This document shows positions 1 to 10,689 of a stretch of 64,000 nucleotides of DNA, in pieces. Position 1 is the stretch's first letter. Every line of letters starts with the position of its first letter. The notes below the pieces were generated by a model that saw only the letters and a list, made by a program, of their open reading frames with translations, did no database searches and was not told the DNA's origin. The translations under genes and the position numbers were made by a program. The DNA is from Epiperipatus broadwayi (lineage: Eukaryota > Onychophora > Udeonychophora > Euonychophora > Peripatidae), in assembly GCA_028023455.1 (NCBI GenBank), contig JAQFVV010006238.1, positions 8,487,349-8,551,348 on the forward strand, read 5' to 3'.

Positions 1-655
1 TATTTTTCTCACCACATTGTATTTTTTATGATTAAAGTAAAAAAAAAGCATTGAGATAACCACATTGGTCTGAGCTCACACTCTATAACTAATGCATTAT
101 AGGATTCAAAGTTCTTGGAGTGCCACTGAAGCATTTTCTTGAGATAGTATTGCAAAAGAAGTACATGGCTGAAAATGTGCAATATGTTCTCTCTGTGTGT
201 ATTGCAAAGATTGCATGTTAAATTAAAGCTGAACTTCTCTTTGTCAATGATGTGTTGTTTTGTGGGAATGGTACCTTGAAGATGATTGAGGAATAATTAC
301 CAAGACAGTGGTGCACAAAGATTCTGAAATTTGGTTAATCTCATAGCTATGGGTATGTAAGAAAATATGGGCTGGTATAGATTTTTTAATACTCATAGTT
401 AAAAAAAATGGGCTAAATTAAACGTGTCCCCGAAACTTCTCATACATAAGAGCCATGTTGTATATAGGAATTCTAAATAATCTTTTACTCTAAGCAATAT
501 TACCAAAAATAAATTCACTAAATACATTCAATATTTCAAAAAATCTTCCTATTTGATTATATCTTCTCGCATGCATATCTGATAGATCAATTAAATGTAA
601 ATCCACATGGCAGGATATCATATTTCAACATTCTATCAGCATAAATTGTAATGAA
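1..655. other. AT-rich sequence, nothing recognised
   Basis: I see no coding pattern, RNA gene or repeat shared with the rest of the window here. Confidence 0.5.
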
Positions 656-659
656 TTTT

Positions 660-915
660 TTGGTTTAATTATGCAATATGATCATCCCTGTTGTATTTTG
701 ATAAATATTCTTCAGAATATAACAATATCCTGAATTTACATTTTGATAATTCTATTTTTTAATCACTGAAGAAATATAGAATCAATTGCCTTTTCATTAA
801 TCAAAGCCTAATGTCAACTCATATCCATTAACTCTTTTCATAAATTTTCTTAATAAATAAATATAATTCACTGAGCTAAAACTACTTTTAAATCCAGCTT
901 GATTTGCATATTCTT
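660..915 (-). pseudogene. RTE-type LINE reverse-transcriptase fragment
   Basis: This stretch aligns at DNA level with part of the RTE element near 11.45-11.70 kb. Shared blocks include the phrases around 'aatcactgaagaaatat' and 'cttttaaatccagcttg'. On the minus strand it covers the RT region where RTE proteins carry the YEKAFDS block; a degraded INEKAIDS is readable. Stops and frameshifts are frequent, so it is dead. Only about 250 bp are recognisable and both ends fade out. Confidence 0.6.
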
Positions 916-1382
916 ATGCATCTTTCTTTTTCTTATAGTTGAAATGACCATACCTACCATGAGCAATACCTACTGTGGCTGTTGCTTGTTATTTTTACTT
1001 TGCCTCTCTTAATCAGCAACTCTATGGTACTGTTTGAAATTAACTGACTGTCCACCAAAATTTATCTATATTAATTAGCTTTTATATGATAGAATGAGAT
1101 AAACTGTTACTCTGTAAGTGAAAAATTAGATACATACCTGATGTTAAACAATTAGATGTGCTATCTCTGATGTGATTATTTTATAATAAAAATCATTTGA
1201 ATTTTTTATAGATAACTTCATGAATCAGGGATCAAAATGCAATTTTAGTTTTGATAATGGAATTTTTAATTTGACTAGATTAAAGACCAAAAACAAGGAT
1301 TTCATTTTCTTATCATCTGGATTTGCAACATACTGATTAATGATTGTGATTTTATTGCTTATTCAAAAGGCAGTATTTAGAA

Positions 1383-1830
1383 TGTATAAAAACACTGTAT
1401 TTATATATTGGATTATTTTTATCATCTAATATAAGGATTGAATGTCTTTAGAAAAATTTAATATTATTTAAATATTCCCAATACATTCAGCTGTTAGTAA
1501 TAGTACACAATGATAGTATATTCACAATGTTTCAAGAGGTATTATTTACTCCTCTTATACAGGAGTTGCTGGCATGACCAGTGACAGTACTAGCATGGGA
1601 ATGAACATGGACCTTTAGATTCTTGAATATTGAATTTTAAGGTAATGCTCTAACCAACTGACCCATCCTGTATCTCTTAGAATATTGTGCATATACTAAC
1701 CTGTGTGCTGTTACTAACAACTGAATGTATTTGGAATATTTAAATAAAGTTACATTTTTCTAAAGACATTCAATACTTATATTAGGTGATGGAAATAGTC
1801 CAATATATAAATACAACTAAAATAACATTA
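1383..1830. repeat. Foldback repeat with ~140-bp arms around a SINE
   Basis: The left arm (about 1383-1545) and right arm (about 1680-1830) are imperfect reverse complements. Both contain the complement pair around 'aatgtctttagaaaaat' and 'tttctaaagacattcaa', and around 'aatacattcagctgttagt' and 'actaacaactgaatgtatt'. The centre holds a tRNA-like SINE. A further single arm of the same family lies near 37.5 kb, so this is a dispersed element and not a one-off hairpin. Confidence 0.75.
1559..1676 (-). mobile_element. tRNA-derived SINE, type T2
   Basis: Read on the minus strand, this has a D-arm/box A-like block 'GTCAGTTGGTTAGAGCA' and, about 45 bases on, a degenerate box B 'GGTCCATGTTCATTCCC'. 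The spacing suits an RNA polymerase III promoter of tRNA origin, but the anticodon arm does not fold as a working tRNA. It sits in the loop of the foldback repeat. It could be a decayed tRNA pseudogene, but the repeat context favours a SINE. Confidence 0.55.
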
Positions 1831-1834
1831 TCGT

Positions 1835-2590
1835 AAACCTTCAGAAATATAAAGAATTTGGTTTAGTAATTAAATTTTAGAAAAACAAAAGTTCTTTATC
1901 AATCAATGGTAGAAAAAAATCTGCAAAACTTTAAATATGGATGGTCACCAATTTGAGAATGTAAGCCAATTTTAAAATCTTAGTAGCATTTTAAATAGAA
2001 AGATAGACTTGCACATTAAGGTAAGCACAAACTTCAAAATGCTGCTGTTTTTTGTACAAGCCAAAAGATAGGTATTCTACCACAATGAAGTAATTTTGGT
2101 CACCAATTTGTTGCATACAGCGCTATTGTTTAACCATTTTCTTTTTGTTTGGAAATGACAATTAGATTTCCGATTGTAAAGGCATTCACAAAATTTTATA
2201 TAATAATATGTTGGGAAAGAAATCTAAAAATATAATAACAAGTTCAGAAAACCAATCAAATTGTTCAACTTGCTCTGGACATGTGAAACAAATGAACAAT
2301 AATATACTTTCTATATATATAAAAAAATTATGACGAACTTGAGATGGAACTTCATTCTAAAAAAGTATAATTTGAAATTACCTTTATTAAGAAAAAGTGA
2401 CTGAGAATATAATACAGTGTAAAGCTATAATCAGACAAGATGTTGTAATATTTAAGAAAAAAAGATTTGCTGTAGAAGTTAAAAGATAGCATTGCAATAT
2501 TTTAAATGAATAGAATAATGAACCAGAATGTTCTATATATGGATGTAATTATTGTTCTTAAATTATTGGTTAGTATAATCATCTTAAAAA
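1835..2590. other. AT-rich sequence, nothing recognised
   Basis: No supported feature. The short open frame entering the microsatellite at 2506 has no coding character of its own. Confidence 0.45.
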
Positions 2591-2595
2591 CTAAT

Positions 2596-2628
2596 CATCA
2601 ACATCATCATTACTACTACTACTACTAT

Positions 2629-2705
<77 letters not shown>

Positions 2706-2846
2706 GCTAATGCTACTGTTGCTGTTACTGCTATTACTACTACTACCACTACCACCACCTCCACCACCACTACTACTACTCTACTACTACTACTGCTACT
2801 ACTACTGCTACTACTACTACTACTACTGCTACTACTACTACTACTG

Positions 2847-2879
<33 letters not shown>

Positions 2880-2880
2880 A
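2596..2880 (+). repeat. Long TAC/TGC trinucleotide microsatellite
   Basis: About 285 bp of (TAC)n with TGC, TTA and ACC variants. The period of three keeps several frames open and creates false Tyr-, Leu- and Ser-rich open frames on both strands. The array ends exactly where recognisable reverse-transcriptase sequence begins. Confidence 0.97.
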
Positions 2881-3275
2881 TTGAGTGGTTTAGCAACTAT
2901 TTAAGGGATAGAAAATCTTATGTGTATATGGATAGAACCAATTCTCATTTTTTTAATAATATGGTAGGTGTTTCTCAGGGTGGAATATTAGCACCTTTAC
3001 TTTTAATGTTTTTATGTGTGATGTTGATCAAAACATAAAAAATAGTATGATGCTTATTTATGCTGATGATTGTATGTTATTCAAAAGAATTATTACTTAT
3101 AATGATCATATTGAGGTTCAAAAGTATATAGATTGGTTTAAAATTTGGTGTAGGTATAACAATATGGAGATTAATGTTAATAAAACATGCATTGTTTCCT
3201 ATATTAATAAAACTAAAAAATCTGTTTATCATTATAATATTGAGAATGGTGTTATTACATATAAAGAGACTGTTA
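2881..3275 (+). pseudogene. Non-LTR retrotransposon RT fragment (YADD box)
   Basis: Two frames joined by one frameshift near 3010 give consecutive RT blocks: WFSNYLRDRKSYV, then GVSQGGILAPLL (the PQG block), then IYADDCMLF (catalytic YADD), then EINVNKTCIVSYI. This order is that of LINE reverse transcriptases, nearest in style to the Jockey/CR1 group. The upstream RT blocks are missing, since the sequence starts at the microsatellite edge. The downstream part is cut where a dispersed 110-bp repeat starts at 3272. It is non-functional. Confidence 0.8.
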
Positions 3276-3893
3276 CATTTTTATTTACCATTGTCAAACT
3301 TATTCCACTCATAAATTTGACACTATCTACTTCAGATAAATACAATAATGATTATTACTAATCATTTTCTAAACTAGAGATTATCTCTAGCACAGATATA
3401 AACTTTAAACCTCAGATAAAGATGAATATATCTGATTTTTTAATTTTAAACACACACACATGGAGTTATTCACCATTCTCTTTCCCATGTGTAATATCTT
3501 TATAGATATATTAAAAAGCCTCAGTATTTCCCCCATTCTTTTTAAATTTATATAAATAAAGATATAATAATAGACAAATGACCCCCAATGTTCATTTTGT
3601 GCTGAACCAGCACTCAGAAGTTAACCCTGGTCACTATCACTCATATATATCTCTATTATATGAAGAATATTTATCTATAGTATCTTGGGTTTGAAAAAGT
3701 GGGAGTATTCATTTATATAGTAACATCTGCAAAGCGCATGTGTATCAGTTTATTGGCTTATTAATATTATAGTAAATTGTTATATTTTTATTTACCATTG
3801 TCAAACTCACTCCACTCACAACTTTGACATCATCCACCTCAAATACATACAATAGCAATTATTACTAATCATTTTCTAAACTAGAGATTATTT
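3272..3893. repeat. Pair of ~113-bp direct repeats, 507 bp apart
   Basis: The segments 3272-3387 and 3779-3893 are near copies in the same orientation, both running from 'tttttatttaccattgtcaaact' (quoted in part) to 'ctaaactagagatta'. They enclose about 390 bp with no coding pattern. The first copy interrupts the RT fragment. They could be short terminal repeats of a non-autonomous element or a local duplication; I cannot decide. Confidence 0.7.
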
Positions 3894-3895
3894 CA

Positions 3896-4610
3896 AAGCA
3901 AAAGTTTATTGAGTCTGAAAGGTTACAGAGTCACATCTAGTCATACATTGATTTCTTTGAAATATTAGCAATTGCAAAACAAATCTACAATTATGCAAGG
4001 AGACCAAGTAAGACAACTTTTCATTGCATAAGACTTTTTCATTCAGGAAAACAGAGAGCCATTTAATTTCTTTTCTATCCATTTATCTATTCTGCATACT
4101 TCTTTGTTTTAGAGTCTGGTTTTTTATTTTGTTCAGTTTATGCTTGCATTTCACTGCTTAATTTTAATGTTGAAAATAGATGATATTGAATGTGTCAGCA
4201 TCTGTTATATTGGACTTATATTTCTTAGATTGGATCTTGGTTTCAAGGGTGACCACATGACTGAAACCACATCTGGGTGAGCTAGGAGGCTGTCTCTTTT
4301 TCTGAACAATTCTAGTTTTATTGATTATGTTCTGGGTGGTGTCAAGGGCATTAGAAAGAGCAAAAGTTCATTTGATGCAAACATAATGGCTGTATGTTGC
4401 CACACCAATAGCAGGGATGTTGCCTTTTTAAAATGTATTTATTATTTCAATTGAAGCATTAGCCTTTCTGTATGTGGTAAACATTGTGTGAGATATTGCT
4501 TCCAGTTTCTTTTTTATGATATAATCCACAAATGGGTTTTATATTTACATAGAATCTAAGAAAATCTAAGGAAATATGTTATAGGTAGAAAATTTAAATT
4601 AAACTTAAGC
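3896..4610. other. Unannotated stretch before LINE copy A
   Basis: No open frame, tRNA-like block or internal repeat is recognised. The degraded 3' part of LINE copy A may extend into it beyond recognition. Confidence 0.4.
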
Positions 4611-4616
4611 AGAAAA

Positions 4617-7263
4617 TCAAATAATTTTAGTTCTAGTGACCATTATTTGAATTATTGCAGTAGTTACCTGTTGTTTATCCCAAGAGGTGATGGATATAGA
4701 TGAAAGTGTACAGCTTGGGTTTAGGATATTATAAATGTTCCAGTATTTATACTTGTTATTATTGAGTGCTATTTGGTTATATTTTTGCTTGAGTTCTTCA
4801 ATCAGTGTGTATAGATATCCATATGAAGGGGATGGTCTGTCTGTGGGTGTTATATTAATCACATACTCTAGGTCTGGAAAACTTTTTATGGTGGCTGTTA
4901 ATAGATTTATTGATTTATATGGGTAAAAAACATTGATGGAGTCCAAGTCCATTATCTAAATGGCAGCCTGCTCAGGTTTTTTAAAGAGATCACCACTGCA
5001 TTTCTTTTGGGCATATTAATTTGTTACAGATTAATGAGATTTTAGATATGAAATGTGTTAGAAAATTTGATTATAGGTGTGTAGAAAGTAATTCTTATAA
5101 TTAAAAATTGATTATATAGTGCTACCTTTGTGTATATTGATAGGTATGATTTTTCAAATGAGGTTATAATTTTTTCAGAATCTTTTTTTAGTTTATTTTG
5201 AATTTTTTTTGTTCCATTACATTGCATCCAAGGTAAAAGTAAAACCAAGGAAAGCAGTTGGTTTTCCATTAAACATATCTGTACAGTGTTTGCCTGTGCA
5301 TATAGACCATGCAGCAGATTGGAGGTATAATCCTTGAATATCTCTTGTAGTATGGGAGGGGGAGATTCTTTTTAAAGGGGATGAAAACAGTTGCATCATT
5401 CATATAATCTATTTATGATGTATTTAAACCAATGTTTGGGAATTGAATATCTTTTATCTTTTCCTGTATGTCTATTAATAGCAGATTGACATATAGTGTG
5501 AAGAGCAATGCACTGAGGGGGATACTTGTGAGATGGATTGAATAGACTTGAAAGCTCGTGATTCTTTTCCCATTTAGTATGATGTGAATTTCATGGCTGA
5601 GTAGTAGATTGGCTATTATATATAGTAGGGATAGGGATATTGGCTTTTTTTAGCATATTTATGCTTCAATATCAAGTGGTACTCTAATCAGTGTATATTT
5701 CTTTCTTTTCTTTACTGCTATGATAAGTTTTTTGTACATTAAGGCACTCTTGTCAATGTATGAACCTTTTTTGGCATATTGGGCTGATGATAACACAGGG
5801 AGTATGTGCTGTTCTATTTTCTCTTTTAAGACTCTTTCAAGAATTTTTGTTCCTAGAGGTCTGATTGAGTTTGGTCATAGATTAAATAAAAATGGTATTT
5901 CTGTTTGTTTTTTGTTAAATCATTGCAAGTGGACATAGACTTTGTATGTCATAAATTTTTTGTGATATGAAATTGGCAAGATCACATAAGTACTTGACTG
6001 TGAAGTGGTTAAGGTGTTTGAACACAAATTTGAGAATGCCTTGTGGTCCTGGGGTAATATGTGTTTGCTATTGATGCAAATTCAAGAACAATGTTGGTTG
6101 TAGTTTTTGGTGTGTCTGTTTCAGGATCACCGAATATGTCTTCATTTAGTGTGTATGCTTTTTGTTTTTGCATTTTTTTTAAAAATATTGATATATTGGG
6201 TTTATCATATTTAGTCCAGCTGTTATAGAGCAATCTATTTCAAGTGCCATAGGCACTCTGACTGTGGAGTGGTATCCAAGTGTGTATCATATACATGCCC
6301 TCATCCAGGTGTGTTGTTGTGTGAGGTATATATATTTCTGTTTTTATTGCTATATATTGCTTTAGGGTGTTGCATGTGTTGTTTCATATTTCTGTAAATT
6401 TTTTAATTTGTGTTTGATTGTTGGCAGTTGGTCTGGAGATGGTTATTCTATTATGTAATTCATCTGTCAAAACTAATAATCTGGTGGCAAGTGTTGAATT
6501 GCAGGTAATATGATTGATGTTGAAAGAAAGTATATTGGTGAATCCTATATATTTCTGTACTGGGTTGAATGGCATGTTTTGAAGTTTTTGAAGCATTATT
6601 CAGTTGTTTGTGCTGGAAAAAGTATTCACTTAGTCTTTTGAAGGCCTATTCTGTATTTTTATTAGGCAGAGAGTGATGAATTGAGCAGCATGATCTGAGA
6701 TTATAGATGGTCAGAGTTCAAGATTAAAATAATGATGTAAACTCAAATCTATAAGTGATGTATTTATTGTTGTTAAATGATATCAAGAGAAATCTCTCAA
6801 CACTCATAAGTGGAATTGTTATTTGATGGATCCATTTAGGAACAAATGTTTAATAGTACATGTTGAAATCTCCCAAGAGTGTTATAGGATTAGGAGTTGT
6901 AATAAGCATTGGATTTATTGTTGTCATGATCTGGAGATGATGACAGGGCCTGGTGGTATATAGACAAATACTAAGTTAAGTGTGATATTTTTATGATAGA
7001 GTGTTATTATGATAAGAGTCAATATATATAATTTTAAGCGAATTGAAAAGGCAGTTGTGGGATACAATTATACCTGTTCAGGCACAAAACCGTTGGTCAA
7101 TTAAATATTTTGATGGACCAATTTGAGAGTTACTGTATATTTTTTTGTTTCTAGCAGATCCAATATGTGTAATTTGTGTTGTATGCATCTATTTTTTGAC
7201 TTGAAAAAGCTTTTTGGAGGTGTTTAAGCCTCTAATGTTGAGAGATACGATTTTTATCTTCAT
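4617..7263 (-). pseudogene. LINE family 1, copy A: decayed endonuclease-RT element
   Basis: On the minus strand an ATG at 7263 opens with MKIKIVSLNIRGLNTSKKLF, a typical APE-endonuclease start with the catalytic Asn in 'LNIRGL'. A decayed 'LLGDFN' block lies near 6.87 kb. RT-region remnants lie at 5.2-5.7 kb, and a C-terminal part at 4617-4952 ends in PTDRPSPS...IEELK, matching PTDRPPPS in copy B. Most of the length is broken by stops and frameshifts. The zinc-knuckle end seen in copies B and C is missing, so the 3' end is lost. It shares domain order and specific peptides with copy B at 19.6-22.7 kb, so both belong to one family. Confidence 0.82.
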
Positions 7264-7269
7264 GTTTTT

Positions 7270-8045
7270 GTATAACTTTATGACTGGGTGTAGATTATTA
7301 TTCCTATCGTTGTTGGTGGTGTGTTGACTGATTTCTAATGATTAATATTAGTAGTAATAGTATTGTTGTTATTATTCTAATATCTGTTTCTTCTTCCTAT
7401 TAGAGTTGGAATGGCATAATAGTTTGTGAGTGACAGCCTAATTTATGTATATAATGATGATGTCTTAAATGAAAATAGTAATAAAATGTATGTATTTATA
7501 AAACAAAATTACTATTTTTTAGAATAAATTTTTATAGATATTTTCTGAAAGTTTCTTTCTCGTAAAAAGCACTTTGTTTCCGTTTTGAATAGTGATTTAT
7601 TTGCACTAGAAATTATTGATGTACTCTTAGGTGTGTGAGTCATGCGCCACTGATAAAAGTTCCAGAAGAGGTAGATAGACAATACGGAAGGAGGCTATTC
7701 TTTCATTAATTGATTGATTCATAAAATAATTAAAAGCGCAGAACAGCTTGCAGGCTAAAGATAAAAAACAGAATGAATAGAACAAATGACAAAACAAAAC
7801 AAACAAAAATACTTTTGTTTATTAATTAAAACTAAGTTAACAATTACATATTTTTTCCTGCTTATATGCGTTAAACATAAAAACGGTTAACGAATAATTA
7901 ACACATTCCTAGTATTTAAGCGTGGAATTTTACAATGAAAACATTAATTATTAATGTGAGAATAGCCAACAACTTCATTTAATTAAATAAACACCAAATA
8001 ATACTAGAATTTTATTTTATTTTTGAAATTAGAATACGTATATAT
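7270..8045. other. AT-rich spacer, nothing recognised
   Basis: No feature is supported between the 5' end of LINE copy A and the first Rep-A unit. Confidence 0.4.
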
Positions 8046-8049
8046 TTAA

Positions 8050-8330
8050 TTGGATGGATGGTTGAAGAGTTGGAGGGTGGGGTGGATTGAAGCCTGTCCA
8101 TTATGAAAATTGGCTATCTTAATATATATCTGAGCACTTATTGCATATATGTATAGAGATGATAATCTGGATCAACTGGTGATTGCTGTTTTAGCATGAA
8201 ATACTGATTTGGTGATTATTAATCTTTTTTAACATATATGTGTGCAATTGTTTCAGTGTTATGAGATGGAGTGGAGAATTGTGAGTCGTGTGAAAGTCTG
8301 TGCTCATATACCCTATATATATTATATATA
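8050..8330 (+). repeat. Rep-A, partial unit (3' half)
   Basis: This begins at 'ggatggatggttgaagagt' and ends at 'ataccctatatatatta'. It matches the second half of the full unit that follows directly, giving a tandem half-plus-full arrangement. The same arrangement is seen at 47.7 kb. Confidence 0.8.
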
Positions 8331-8335
8331 TATAT

Positions 8336-8806
8336 TGATACATATATATATATAATAAGCCTGTATTTCAGTTATTATGTAGGAAAGCTGTCTGCCCATC
8401 CCTTATATATGTATTAAGTGGTTTATGTCTTGTACATGAAGGGTCAGATTGTCTTTAGGTCAACATGGGTGTGATGAGGATCTCGGGGCTTCAGAGTGGC
8501 CTTTGAACGTTCCATCATCAGATTTTCAATTTGATGGATGATTGAAGAGTTGGAGGATGGAGTAGATTGAAGTCTGTCCATTAAAGTATGAAGATGGGCT
8601 ATCTTAATATATATCCGAGCACTTATTGCATATATGTGTAGAGATGATAATCTGGACCAACTGATGATTGCTGGTTTAGCATGAACTACATATATTGGTG
8701 ATTATTTATCTTTTCAACATATATGTGTTCAAGGGTTTCAGTGTTATGAGATGGAGTAAAGAGTGGTGGGTCGTGTAAAAGTCTGTGCTCATATACCCTA
8801 TATATT
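8336..8806 (+). repeat. Rep-A, full unit
   Basis: A ~450-bp dispersed repeat. Landmarks in order are 'gtacatgaagggtcagatt', 'ggtcaacatgggtgtgat', 'catcatcagattttcaat', 'aatctggaccaactgatga', 'gatggagtaaagagtggtgg' and 'gtgtaaaagtctgtgctc'. In other copies the end reads 'gagttcgaatccc', which resembles a tRNA box B, so a tRNA-related tail is possible. No coding capacity is seen. The class is unknown; a SINE-like or other non-autonomous element is the likely answer. Confidence 0.8.
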
Positions 8807-9249
8807 AAAAATAATATTGGTAAAATATTCAGTTCTTTGTCTGAATGCATAAATATAACGCAACTACGTAGCAACATAAATTATCTATTAAATAATTCAC
8901 TCATGGGTGTTCGCTAGCTTATAGGCAAAGCTATCAACTCGCAAGGGAAAGTAATATCTGCAGTCCTATGAACTTAAAAAAAACCCTTTTCCATCCAATT
9001 ACAGTTAAAATTCCAAAATTGTAAAGGAATAATAACATTGATTTGAATGTTTTCAATAATTCTATATATAGACAATTATATTCACTTTCAGTAGGATTTC
9101 TCACAGTCCTTATATGAAAAAAAAAATACACACACGTATATACACTGATCAAGATATCGTGCACTAAATCCGTCTAATATTATTAAAGGTAAATATTCGA
9201 AATCTTTGCTTAGAACAATTTAATTAGGAGTTAAATGATTTCACTATTG

Positions 9250-9366
9250 CAAGAAAGTTAGCTGAGAAGTCAGCGCAGCTGTATTGTAAGCGAGTAGTTG
9301 CTTGCAGACAGTTAGTTGTTGGAGTTCGCTTCCCGGTCGATGCTATGACATAAAAATAAAAAAAAG
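9250..9366 (+). mobile_element. tRNA-derived SINE, type T1, copy 1
   Basis: The T1 SINE has a box A-like 'gttagctgagaagtcagcg', a long variable arm and a box B-like 'gagttcgcttcccgg', then the family 3' signature 'gatgctatgacata' and an A-rich tail. The tRNA-Ser/Leu-like layout (long variable arm) is shared by seven copies in the window. No clean target duplication is seen here. Confidence 0.85.
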
Positions 9367-9630
9367 TGAATTGAGCAAATTTTTTCAATCACTGTAAATG
9401 AATTACGTCTTGCCTTACTGTTTTTTACTCTTCATATAAGTGTGTTTAGAATTTAAAGAACTTTTAGTAATTTAAAAATATTAAAAGTCATTTAAAAAAA
9501 AACAATGAAGGTTTATTGTGATAAGTTCATGTTAGGAATGATTATATCACTAAAACATCACATGATCATCTTTTCTTACACTCAAGCTGTTAAAACAGTA
9601 ATGTAATGTGATGTGATGCACTGTGATTTC

Positions 9631-10275
9631 TCTCTCAGCAACTATGCCCAGAGAAACCTGTTAGCTACTTTACCTTCCCTTTCCATTCCCCACTCCAAGT
9701 TTTCCCATAATGTGCCCATAACCATTTCCACAACAATCTTTGTCAACTCCATGACCTTCATATCTAAATCCCCCTTATCTGTTCCCAAACCTAGCATAAA
9801 AATCAACAATCCACTTTCTGTATAATCCCTTTGTTTATATTTAGCTTTCCATAACCATTATTTGTATCCTTTCTGCTTTCAAGCATTTACATTGAATCAA
9901 TAGATGCCTAATATTTTCTATGCCTTCCTCACACAACTTGCAGACTAAATCGCTCATATTTTTCCATTTACATGTATATTCCCTTGCTGTTAAAGATCCC
10001 ATTCGAGCTTTAAACAGAAAACTACTTTCCTTGCTATTATCATAAATTAACTTACGCCCAATGTTCCATTTACTTCTACATATATATTTAAACTTTTTTT
10101 GCTCTCGATACTAGTTCTCCATCTCTCCAACTCCCTATTCTTTATTAATGCATCTATTCTTCTATCCCATTTCTTACCTCTATAACATTCAACAATCCTC
10201 CTAACACAATCATCCCACTTCTTGTACAAGTATACTGATATAAATTCTTTATCCAAATCTTCTTCATACTGCATT
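9631..10275 (-). pseudogene. LINE family 2, 3' fragment with zinc-knuckle end
   Basis: The minus strand encodes DLDKEFISVYLYKKWDDCV, then RELERWRTSIE and the block 'YDNSKESSFLFKARMGSL', followed by CKLCEEGIENIRHLLIQC. The last is a Cys-Cys-His-Cys zinc-binding end typical of one group of LINE proteins. A frameshift joins the two parts near 10.05 kb. The element is 5' truncated near 10.28 kb. The same protein and the same 3' sequence occur at 16.6-17.3 kb, so the two are copies of one family. Confidence 0.8.
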
Positions 10276-10342
10276 ATCTATCACACCCATTTTGTTGCCT
10301 GCCCTTTATTCATAACACAATTAAATAGTATTTTATTCAGTA

Positions 10343-10408
10343 ACAACACTTCATACAATAGTGCCACCTAGTGCAAGTCATAGTATTCATTGAATGGTAG
10401 AAGTTTTG
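10343..10408 (-). repeat. Arm of the 'GCACAAGGTGGCA' MITE family
   Basis: Reading the minus strand, 'gcactaggtggcactattg' follows an ATTCAATGAATACT-like block. This matches the right arm of the small inverted-repeat element at 35.05-35.19 kb. Only one arm is clear. Confidence 0.6.
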
Positions 10409-10409
10409 T

Positions 10410-10685
10410 GCAATAAAATTTTTATCTAATGCCTGCTCATCCAATACTCCCACACTAGATTCTAGTTTGTGATCTTCATCAGTGAGAGATCTTGGATCTA
10501 AGAGCATGACAGTTAGATCTTTGGATCTAGTGCAGATCTCTAGCAGCCACCTTTTAGTTTTTTAGTCAACTATAAAGCTACAAGTCCAAATATGAAAACA
10601 CAATATTGTTTTGAATCTGAGCTCAATAACTTGTGTAATCATACACCTTTAAATGCAATTCAGTATCTACACATTTTGGTATCTT
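10410..10685. other. Spacer between two LINE fragments
   Basis: No coding pattern. There is a cluster of short 'agatct' and 'ggatcta' repeats near 10.48-10.55 kb, too short to classify. Confidence 0.35.
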
Positions 10686-10689
10686 TTGT

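Noticed and set aside
2506-2896. Tyr/Leu-rich and Ser/Val-rich proteins on both strands
   Set aside because: They are translations of a TAC/TGC microsatellite; a period of three keeps frames open by itself.
9121-9164. CRISPR-like or bacterial features
   Set aside because: No regular direct repeats with unique spacers, no operons or Shine-Dalgarno spacing; all elements are eukaryotic.
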